Origin: Prosthecobacter debontii
GTDB lineage: Bacteria > Verrucomicrobiota > Verrucomicrobiia > Verrucomicrobiales > Verrucomicrobiaceae
Direction of reading: 5' to 3'
Assembly (NCBI RefSeq): GCF_900167535.1
Contig: NZ_FUYE01000006.1
Location: 62,001-126,000 of the forward strand
Length of the DNA: 64,000 bases
How positions within the stretch are numbered: the stretch's first letter is position 1; each line of letters begins with the position of its first letter. Position numbers and translations under genes: made by a program. Positions 55,301-62,221 of the stretch are shown piece by piece. Under the pieces are notes generated by a model. That model was given only the letters and a program-made list of their open reading frames with translations. It did no database searches and was not told the DNA's origin.

Positions 55301-56092
55301 AACTCCCTGCAACTGCTGGAGATGCTGACGCCGTGGTTCTGGGATGAAGTCAAGCGCGCAGGCTGCCAAACCGACGGCATCCTCACCACGGAACACCCGC
55401 TGAATCTGTTGGCGAAGGACAAGCGGCTCACCCTGAAAGGCGGCTCAGAGGTGGTGGATGAGGAAGCCGAAATTGACACGCCGCCAGTGGAGATGAAACC
55501 GGACTTCACCTCCCCACCCCGCACGCAGACGACCTACGGGGTGTCCTATGCCTGGAACGATGCCAGCCAAGAGATCGTTAACCAACTGTGTGATCAGGCG
55601 GTAGCGGAGCACGGGGTGAAAATCCTGCGCGATGTCACGGGCATGGGGCTGGGGGAAAGCATCAGCAAATTCATGCGCACGCTCACGCAGCAGGATCGGG
55701 TCTTTGTGATCCTCAGTGCCAAGTATCTGCAATCTCCCTTCTGCATGTATGAACTGTGGCAGATCTGGATCAACTGCCGAGCGGATGATGAGGCCTTCCG
55801 CCGATGCGTGCGTGTGTATCGCCTGCCGGACGCCGCCATGATGAGCCCGATCGAGCGTGCCCGCTGCGCGAAGTATTGGCGAGATCAGTTCAAGGAACTG
55901 GATGATCTGGTGCGTGTCGAAGGGGCGGACCTGCTCGGCGAGCTGGACTTCAAGCGCTACAAGCTCATGCAGGACTTCGCCAATCGCGTGGGGGATATCC
56001 TTGCGGTCATTGCCGACATGCTGCTACCCCAAGACTTTTCTCAACTGGAGCAGCACGGCTTTGGAGACGCCGAGCGTGAAAGCGGTGAATGA
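52385..56092 (+). CDS. LRR-Roc-COR-TIR protein (Roco family, putative NAD-degrading immune receptor)
   Basis: 1235 residues, no signal peptide. Residues about 40-480 are some eighteen 22-residue leucine-rich repeats (LDCSYTKISDLAALVGLDSL type). Residues about 493-690 are a Roc GTPase: G1 loop G499-N-G-R-I-G-K-T506, THGITV switch I, DFGGQD at 590-595. A 47-residue insertion (537-583) splits switch I from DFGGQD. The COR region follows (about 700-960). From about 1048 a TIR domain begins (YGVSYAWNDASQEIVN), with E1123 in SPFCMYELWQI at the position of the NADase Glu. Eukaryotic LRRK2 and bacterial Roco proteins share the LRR-Roc-COR core; the TIR makes NAD hydrolysis or signalling after ligand sensing the obvious model, by analogy. 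DNA coding for the LRRs (about 52520-53800) is AT-rich, unlike both ends of the gene. Confidence 0.9.
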   Translation: MASHPEGLSIARQRIAEEKEKRTGFLDLGMLGLKEWPEELWELGHLTGLNLGSGWPDNNGQWIYLGDELEENQLPDKGINWLHIPNLKRLFYCRDYLRGYAWQDISHLQVLTKLEELDFCGCNVRSLEPLSKLKLLKKLRCGSNPWADATPLEQLQSLEALDCCATNLTSLEPISKLVNLKELNISSIDLLDIRPIAQNNNLESIDFYETSITTGLEPLECLLNLRHINCGGSGITDLGPIRNLSRLVKLVCSKNPINSLEPISDLINLLELECYSINVTNLDALNGLEYLERLDCSYTKISDLAALVGLDSLSHLDCSYTKICDLSVMSALHSLQNLNCSNTKVSKLEPLCGLSYLHSLNCSNTQISNLDALSSLKSLRLLNCEKTGVDDLLPLVGLECLESINISRTNVSDLKPLTMLLGLKSIVASFVPIHSIPSEIIWSPVIQHLILYVTCIQSVPREVLSPNSYTSCLESLRAHFQDLEAGEALLPDVKVMVLGNGRIGKTQICNRLRGLPFEAESDSTHGITVTTTPLKWGGHSCPPCLPASVADGLAHPPSETSGQECPRSSQEAQAAKSRSECPPHLLRLWDFGGQDIYHGTHALFMRSRALFLLVWTPDSENSETHVHKGMTFRNQPLPYWLAYIRHLAGVQSPVLVIQNQCDAPADERLRPPVEDTLLQPFDLKKMLHYSAYNRRGHAALEEALQDAIEHLRQTQGHAVIGKGRLAVKQHIEALQKADAEIPEVALKKNRTIARMHFQQICDTCQGVSSPDHLLDYLHQTGIVFYQKGLFDDQIILDQAWALEAVYAVFNREKCYKTLKQIRGRFTRSLLESLVWQQHSEEEQKLFLTMMKSCGICFVHRRGDQQRGIETEYIAPDLLPEYAEVEDEVAAQWDSTAVCDEVQMEVGFLHAGLMRGLLSRIGSEAGMTAVYWKDGVCLYEKKTRSHARIEQRPVNRSDASPCSGIIHLRAYGGNSLQLLEMLTPWFWDEVKRAGCQTDGILTTEHPLNLLAKDKRLTLKGGSEVVDEEAEIDTPPVEMKPDFTSPPRTQTTYGVSYAWNDASQEIVNQLCDQAVAEHGVKILRDVTGMGLGESISKFMRTLTQQDRVFVILSAKYLQSPFCMYELWQIWINCRADDEAFRRCVRVYRLPDAAMMSPIERARCAKYWRDQFKELDDLVRVEGADLLGELDFKRYKLMQDFANRVGDILAVIADMLLPQDFSQLEQHGFGDAERESGE
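53988..54133 (+). repeat. Palindromic element inserted in frame in the Roc domain
   Basis: About 140 bp between codons 537 and 583 of the Roco gene. It contains two palindromes, CGGGCACTCTTGCCCG near 53995 and GCGGGCAGGAGTGCCCGC near 54067, a CCTCT-CA-AGAGG hairpin, and ends bounded by imperfect inverted repeats (GTGGGGCGGGCACTC and GAGTGCCCACC). It is a multiple of three and keeps the frame open. The CAGGAGTG loop core equals that of the 43-kb array. Confidence 0.75.
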
Positions 56093-56329
56093 GCCCCGGG
56101 TCCAATCAGCCAGGTCAATCCCTGCATGACGAGTTCAAGGCTGAGTCACGAGTCACGCGTAAGCCCTTCAAGCTAAATGGATTCACGCGTCCAAATGTAG
56201 GTTCTGTGAGTGTGAAGTAGGAGGATTTTCACGCCCGATGATCGTGTCAGAATAGACGTCTAAGAAAATAATTGAGATAAAATTCTTGGCTTGAGGCTCG
56301 TTTGGGATTTTAACTTATCCCCATCCATT

Positions 56330-59300
56330 ATGCGGCATACGACTCTCTCTAGCTTCATCGATACGATCAAGTCCCGCTGGGAGCAGGGGACGGGTCATAC
56401 GCCCTTCTTAGGCAGTGGCATCTCGGCTCAGTCCGGCATCATCATGAGCCAGGAGTTTTCCGATTACCTGGCTTACACGGTCTATCGAGTCGTGAAGCAA
56501 TCCGAGGGCCGTGGCCACTGGGATCTGCGGAAATGGGGCTGGCCTCCCCAGCCGACCAGCAAGGAGACGCAGGCGACGTATGATTACTTCTTCGAGGCCT
56601 TCGCCAAGCAGAAGAAACGTTATCAGTTTGAAACCATCCCCGCCAATCCTTCCCGGGATCACAAGATCGAGAAAGTCCTGGCGCGGATGGATCGCTCGCC
56701 CAGTGAGCATGGCTCGGAGCGGGATATTCATATGCGGCGGCCGCTGGTGCCCGGCATCTTGCGGCATGATGCGCTCTATCAGAGTGAAGATGAGCTGGAT
56801 CAGACCCGGCGGCACCGGAAGGTGGCCAATGAGCCGTCAGATCCTAACCTCTCGCCTTCATCCCACACCTACATCGAGGACATGGCGCTGCGCTCCCTGT
56901 CTCACTGGACGGAGACGCTGGAGTTTCTCACCCGAGTGAGTGTGGGGGAGCTGTCGGGGAAAATTTTCCTGACCGAGCCGGACACCTCCGTCATTGACGA
57001 TTTCAACCGTCACATCACCCGTGGAAAACGGCCTAACTTGATCCATAACATGATCGCGCGGCTGAGCCGCTCCTTGCGCTCGCACGTGGTCTTGACGACG
57101 AACTTCGACGAGCTGATCGAGGAGAGCTACCGTGCACAGGGTGAGCCGCTCTATGTCGTGCCTGTCAGCATCCATGGCGGGCTGCCCTCCTACTCCACGG
57201 TGAGAGCCCAGGACTGCTTGATCAAGATGCATGGGGATATCTTAGAGACTCGTGCGGATTCCTCCATCAATGAGCCGCCCACGGCCCTGGATAAGGAGCG
57301 CTTCTTTCAATATCTGCGTGGCCCCATGTCTCCCCAGATGGATCAGCCGGCGGATTTTATCAAAAGCGATCTCTTGGTCATGGGCTACTCCGGCAGCGAT
57401 GCCCGCTGCGTGCAGATGATCAAGTACGTGCTGGATATGGACCCTGACTTCCGTGTCTATTGGGTCTGTCATTCCAGCCGTGACATCCGCCGCATCGAGG
57501 TGCTGTTTGGCGACTACATCAGCCCGGATGACTCACGCGCCTGCTCCCGGTTTCACCTCGTGGAGTCGGATCGAGCGGACCTTTTGTTATGGGAGCTGTA
57601 TCAGAAGCTCAACCTCGCCCTCCCAGGGGGCGGCTACAGCATCCAGTTCAGCCATCACGAGCCGCCGGCTCGGTTCTCCCGCCCGACTCAGGAGGACACC
57701 CATGTGCTGGAGAAGATCTATGACAAGGTCAAGAGCCTGCCCGTGGCGGAGCCGATCTGTGTGGAGATGGAAACGAGCACCGCTAGGCCGATGGCGGAGG
57801 TGTTTCACCTCTTCGTCTCCGCGCGGTATGATGCCCTGTGGCTGGAGATGGAAGACTATCGAGATCCTCTCGATCTCTTTTTCCACATCCTGTCCAGCAT
57901 GTCCATCCGGCGCGGTTTTTTCCAGTTAGAGTGGGTGAACTTTACACCCCCACTTGAAACGAAGAATAAGAAGACGCTATCTGATGAAGACATCAAGGCA
58001 CTCTCTTTGCGGTTGAAGCTGCTCATCGATAAATTCGGCATCGCCACGAATAAGTGGGTGCTGTTTCTGTATGGCCGCAATGGAGCCGGTGGATGCACGG
58101 GCTGGAAGACCCGCTACTGGGACGAGCAGGATATGGTGCTGTTCACTCAGGTGGTGAAGATCTTCACAGACGTGGGGATCAAGGTGATCTTGCTACGCAA
58201 TGGTGAACTTCGAGACAAGCGGAACGAGGAGAAAGAAGAGATTGTTAGGCTGCTGACGCGTGAAATACGAGGTCGGCTCAAGGTGGACCCGGTGAAAACC
58301 GCCTCTAAGAAGGCTCTCTCGAAGAAGGCCACACCGGCTGAGGAAACCGTGACGGAGGCAGACCCCTATCAAGCCTGGTTCGAGCAATACTACGAGCTGA
58401 CTCAAGGTAGCGACGCCACGACCGCGAGCCCACCCAAGACGGATCTGCCCGGCGGCATGCCTGGTAAGCCTGGTGAGGAGAAATATAAACCCTTTCCGAA
58501 GCTGGAAGCGGCATTATTCCGGGAATTGCATGTGCCCACGCAGTGGTCCTATGAAAGCATCCTCAGAGCGGTGGCAGATCAATTCATCATCAAAAGCAGC
58601 ACCGAGGTCAGCATCGTCGCCACACGGATGTTATGGCTGTATGGGATGACCTTGTTCCGCCAGTCTCGTCACCCCGCTGCGATGATCTCTGAGGCGGTCT
58701 TCCCTTGTCCCGAAAAGTTCAATAAGGAAGGTCGAGATAACGATGACTTGCGTTATCGGCTGGTTTTCGGTGCGCGTGACTCGGAAGATTTTATCTTTCC
58801 AGAAGGGGGCTCAGCCACTGTTGATAAGGATGCTGAGTTCAATTTCGAGGCCAAACGCCGCAAGTTTCTCGATTACACTCCCGATCAACAAGGATGGTTG
58901 AAGTGGCTTGCACAGAGGAACGTCTTTTTGCGGAAACCGGGAGGTTACGCCTGGATGTATCGAGATATGCGTTTGGGACTGCAATATTTGTTAGAGCAGA
59001 CCGGGTCTTTTCGATTGCTCAAACGGCCAGGTGCTTATCTCAATCCGACGTCTGGTGAGAGCAATCATCTGGAGACTTCTCAATGTGAAGGACTGTGGCG
59101 ACTGCGTCCACGCCTGCATTACATGATCGGCGATTGGTATCTCCGCGCTTTTTATGCGACCGGGCATTACACCCCTCTCATCGAGGCACTCTATCATAAC
59201 GTGCAGTGCATGCGCATCGCCTCCGTGTATGTGCCACTGAACTCAGGTAACTGCCCACCTGAGAAACTGGTGAGTGCCCGTGTGCAGCTTTTCTGGGCGG

Positions 59301-60850
59301 CTTTATGTCAGTTCCGTCGGCTACTGCGGGTGGGGCGTAAAAGTCTCTTTTTCTGGTGCCCGGGGGTGGATTTCATTCATGCTTTCATCGGTAAGGATGG
59401 TGCAGATGGGACTCCGCTATCATGCTTGGAAGAACCTCTTGCAGAGCTCGAAAGACAATTCAAAGACGAATCCAGCCAACCGAGGGATTCTGAGTCGGGA
59501 CTGCTGAAGCTGTGTCAAAGCTATCTGGCTCTGGCCCAACATGAAGTGTGGCAATTGACAGAGGCCGTGAATGCCGAAGGGCAAGCGCATGCCAAACAGT
59601 CTTCTCCCACGACCACCAGCTTTTCCACGGCGGATCATACCTCGGTGCGGTCCCAGCCCACTTACGCTCAGGATCCCATCGAACATTCCACTCGGATCAT
59701 CGCGGGCGACGATCAAGTGTGGGCAGAAAATGTGGCCAAGTTATTGGGGGACAGTGGACTCAAGTTCGGAGGAGATGAGGAGTTGCGCAAAATGTTCGCT
59801 GAGCCGGAGTTGTTCTTATCGGGTGATTTCCGCACGTGGCGCTTTAACTGGCTGGATAAGTGGGATGCGAGGAATGCTCCAGAGCGGGAGCTTTATCGGC
59901 TGCTGTGGGCTCTAACGAAAACGATGTATCACATGATCCGGCGGGCTAAGCTGCTGTGCCTGGTGGAGGAATCTCGCAGAAAGGAGGATAGTGACGACGA
60001 TCTTTTGCACGAAAAATCAAGGAAACTCTGGCAGGCCATTTGTGCGGTGGGGTATGTGGCCATGCGCCTGGCCCAGCACCTGACTCCAGAGCACTTTTAC
60101 TCAGACTGTGATCAGCGCGTGCGTGTGCTCACCCTGTATGGCATGGCGCTCGGTTACCTCAACCGCTTCCACGAAGCCAACCGTCGCTTCAATGAAGCTC
60201 ACGCCCTCGTCGTCTCAGGTATGGGGCTGACGGAAGGCAAGGAACTGGCGCGGATCCACATCCGCCGTGCCGAGATGCTCGTGCGTCGTGCAGACTATAA
60301 GTGGAAAGAGGAGCTGAAAGTGCGGAGAGAGAAGCCTCTCGAGGACAGGTCCGTGCCGATCAAGGTCATCAGTTACATCGACGAATGCTGGTCTGCTCTA
60401 GAGCGGGCTGAGATGAGTCTAGGCGGCATCAGTCATTCCAGCTTTTGGTGGTATCGTCTTCTCATTCTGAGACTCCGCTGCTATGCAGCCGTAGCCGAGT
60501 TCGGAGATCGGCACATTCACTGCCTGCCCTTCCGTCGTCGGCTTTATCTGCCGTCCGTCGTCGCTACTTTACTCCGGGATACGCTCATCATCGGCACCGG
60601 CGATCCCTTTCGTGAGTTGCGTGCGATTGACTACGCCCTAAGCGCGCACCGATTGGCTGAAGATCTCAATGAGTCCGTCTTCGGCCCCCCGAATTGCCCA
60701 CATAGCCAGATCCCTCAAAGCTCAGAGTTGGGTGCCCACATCATGTCGATCGTAGAGTGCTCTTATCCCGCTATTCCGTTGCTGGAAGAGTATCGAAAGA
60801 GTGTCCAAGAGAAATACAATGCGATGGTAAAGACGTGGTCTAAAAAGTGA
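56330..60850 (+). CDS. SIR2-degenerate STAND-TPR-like protein (putative NADase effector)
   Basis: 1506 residues from ATG 56330; 13 more residues upstream could be read from a TTG. Residues 20-420 are a SIR2-like domain: PFLGSGIS 25-32 (NAD loop), TTNFDELIE with N258 and D260, KMHGD with the catalytic H301, and LLVMGYSGSD. About residues 460-680 look like a STAND NTPase with the strands of Walker B and sensor regions (LWLEMEDYRDPLDLFFHIL, KWVLFLYGRNG) but no P-loop and no clear Asp, so it is probably degenerate. The C-terminal half (about 1000-1500) is helical and repeat-like (GYLNRFHEANRRFNEAHALV, TPR-type). Known SIR2-STAND and SIR2-TPR proteins protect bacteria from phages by depleting NAD. 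The assignment is by domain logic. Confidence 0.85.
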   Translation: MRHTTLSSFIDTIKSRWEQGTGHTPFLGSGISAQSGIIMSQEFSDYLAYTVYRVVKQSEGRGHWDLRKWGWPPQPTSKETQATYDYFFEAFAKQKKRYQFETIPANPSRDHKIEKVLARMDRSPSEHGSERDIHMRRPLVPGILRHDALYQSEDELDQTRRHRKVANEPSDPNLSPSSHTYIEDMALRSLSHWTETLEFLTRVSVGELSGKIFLTEPDTSVIDDFNRHITRGKRPNLIHNMIARLSRSLRSHVVLTTNFDELIEESYRAQGEPLYVVPVSIHGGLPSYSTVRAQDCLIKMHGDILETRADSSINEPPTALDKERFFQYLRGPMSPQMDQPADFIKSDLLVMGYSGSDARCVQMIKYVLDMDPDFRVYWVCHSSRDIRRIEVLFGDYISPDDSRACSRFHLVESDRADLLLWELYQKLNLALPGGGYSIQFSHHEPPARFSRPTQEDTHVLEKIYDKVKSLPVAEPICVEMETSTARPMAEVFHLFVSARYDALWLEMEDYRDPLDLFFHILSSMSIRRGFFQLEWVNFTPPLETKNKKTLSDEDIKALSLRLKLLIDKFGIATNKWVLFLYGRNGAGGCTGWKTRYWDEQDMVLFTQVVKIFTDVGIKVILLRNGELRDKRNEEKEEIVRLLTREIRGRLKVDPVKTASKKALSKKATPAEETVTEADPYQAWFEQYYELTQGSDATTASPPKTDLPGGMPGKPGEEKYKPFPKLEAALFRELHVPTQWSYESILRAVADQFIIKSSTEVSIVATRMLWLYGMTLFRQSRHPAAMISEAVFPCPEKFNKEGRDNDDLRYRLVFGARDSEDFIFPEGGSATVDKDAEFNFEAKRRKFLDYTPDQQGWLKWLAQRNVFLRKPGGYAWMYRDMRLGLQYLLEQTGSFRLLKRPGAYLNPTSGESNHLETSQCEGLWRLRPRLHYMIGDWYLRAFYATGHYTPLIEALYHNVQCMRIASVYVPLNSGNCPPEKLVSARVQLFWAALCQFRRLLRVGRKSLFFWCPGVDFIHAFIGKDGADGTPLSCLEEPLAELERQFKDESSQPRDSESGLLKLCQSYLALAQHEVWQLTEAVNAEGQAHAKQSSPTTTSFSTADHTSVRSQPTYAQDPIEHSTRIIAGDDQVWAENVAKLLGDSGLKFGGDEELRKMFAEPELFLSGDFRTWRFNWLDKWDARNAPERELYRLLWALTKTMYHMIRRAKLLCLVEESRRKEDSDDDLLHEKSRKLWQAICAVGYVAMRLAQHLTPEHFYSDCDQRVRVLTLYGMALGYLNRFHEANRRFNEAHALVVSGMGLTEGKELARIHIRRAEMLVRRADYKWKEELKVRREKPLEDRSVPIKVISYIDECWSALERAEMSLGGISHSSFWWYRLLILRLRCYAAVAEFGDRHIHCLPFRRRLYLPSVVATLLRDTLIIGTGDPFRELRAIDYALSAHRLAEDLNESVFGPPNCPHSQIPQSSELGAHIMSIVECSYPAIPLLEEYRKSVQEKYNAMVKTWSKK

Positions 60851-61159
60851 ATGGGAACAATTGAAGCATCCATAGTTAGGTCAATCGGGAAATCCGCTCT
60901 ATGAAATCGAGAAGGAAGGCCATGTTTCGTGACTGGGAACCCTGTGGATGACAAGGCGGTCTAACTCGACCCATGATCAATGAATCGAGATTCTTCAGAA
61001 AGACGATCGTCCATCGGCCCCATTTGAGCCTCCGCCATTCAGCGTCAGATTTCATGAGGATCTGATTAAAAATATCAGTGAAATATAATAAGAAGTATGG
61101 AAATTTATTTTTAGATTTTGCTTTCATTCATTCGCAATTCGATTTGGATGCTCGCCCGT
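60851..61159 (+). promoter_or_regulatory. 309-bp AT-rich gap with candidate promoter for SGNH-subtilase operon
   Basis: A perfect TATAAT at 61084-61089 has only a weak partner (CTGATT-like at 61062, 16-bp spacing). A start near 61096 would leave a leader of about 60 bases to ATG 61160. The region is strongly AT-rich from 61060 to 61125. An 83-codon frame on the minus strand (60876-61127) has no support. Confidence 0.45.
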
Positions 61160-62164
61160 ATGGCTGAGAATAACGATCCTACGAATAAGGCTAGTGACGA
61201 TGTGATTGATCCAGGGCCAGCCCCGGTTTCATTCGAAGAACTGCAACAGCGCGTCATTGAGGGGACCATCCGTGAAGACGAACTCGCGGCCTACTTCATT
61301 GAAGTGCCGTCCAGTCCGGAGACCCTTCAACCCGAGTTTGTCCTGAACCCCGCTCTGGTCGAGGTGCCCCTGGAGGAGGCCACGCTGGAGTCGGCCCGGC
61401 TGATGAATACGGCCAACGCCTGGTGCTACATGATGCGCAAAAACGCCTATTACCGCCGCATCAACCAACCCGGCGGCAATCAACTGATCCGCATCATCGC
61501 CGAGGGAGACTCTTGGTTTCAGTATCCCTTCATCCTGCATGATGTGATCGACCACATTGCGGATCGTAAAGATGTGGCGGTGCGCTGCTTCAGTGCGGCA
61601 GGAGATGTGCTGAGCAACATGGTGGCCCGCCCGCAGTTTCTGGAAGCCATCCGCGTGGAGAAGCCCAAGTATTTCCTGCTCAGCGGCGGCGGTAACGATC
61701 TGGTGGATGGAGACGGCCTGCGCAAGCTCCTGAAAAAATACGATCCCGCTCTGAAGCCTGAGCAGTATTTGAATGCTGAATACGCCGCCTTCAAAGCCCG
61801 CCTGCTGCGACTCTACAAGGACATCCTGGAGATGATCTATCGGGAGGACCCCACGGTCGTCGTCATTTGCCATGGTTATGCCTACGCCATTCCGGATAGC
61901 AAACGCGGAGGTTGGTTAGGCAAGCCCATGGAGGAGTTGGGCATCGGGGATAAGGACCTGCAATACAAGATCATGACGGTGATCGTCAATGACATCAACG
62001 AAGCCGTGGCCAAGGCGGTGGAGCAGTCCCCCGGCACCGCCCATTTTGTGGATAATCGCAAGACCCTGCCCAAAGACCCGAAATGCTGGCACGACGAGTT
62101 CCACCCCACCTCGGAATGGTTCGGCAAAGTCGCCGCCGGCATCAGTGCGCTGATCAAGAAGTGA
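61160..62164 (+). CDS. Cytoplasmic SGNH/GDSL-type hydrolase
   Basis: 334 residues from ATG 61160 (ATG 61148 or TTG 61118 also possible; no ribosome-binding site decides). No signal peptide. All four SGNH blocks can be seen: S118 in AEGDSWFQYP (block I), Gly in the CFSAAGDVLSN stretch (II), N179 in GGGNDLVDGD (III), and D312/H315 in WHDEFHPTSEW (V). Such enzymes are esterases or lipases on acyl or acetyl esters; a cytoplasmic one in a defence context could attack nucleic-acid or lipid modifications of an invader, but that is speculation. Probably one operon with the subtilase 57 bp downstream. Confidence 0.85.
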   Translation: MAENNDPTNKASDDVIDPGPAPVSFEELQQRVIEGTIREDELAAYFIEVPSSPETLQPEFVLNPALVEVPLEEATLESARLMNTANAWCYMMRKNAYYRRINQPGGNQLIRIIAEGDSWFQYPFILHDVIDHIADRKDVAVRCFSAAGDVLSNMVARPQFLEAIRVEKPKYFLLSGGGNDLVDGDGLRKLLKKYDPALKPEQYLNAEYAAFKARLLRLYKDILEMIYREDPTVVVICHGYAYAIPDSKRGGWLGKPMEELGIGDKDLQYKIMTVIVNDINEAVAKAVEQSPGTAHFVDNRKTLPKDPKCWHDEFHPTSEWFGKVAAGISALIKK

Positions 62165-62221
62165 GGGGAGAAGAGTGAGTTTTCTGAAACCTGAACCTGA
62201 AACCTGAAACCTCTGCTTTCG
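62165..62221 (+). repeat. Short CCTGAAA-type tandem repeat between SGNH and subtilase genes
   Basis: Four near-identical units of CCTGAA(A) at about 62183-62211. The unit is 6-7 bp, so length can slip and alter gene spacing. Confidence 0.55.

Noticed and set aside
60876..61127. 83-codon minus-strand frame between the SIR2 and SGNH genes
   Set aside because: Overlaps the AT-rich promoter region, shows no domain or ribosome-binding site. A transposase remnant was considered but no motif supports it.
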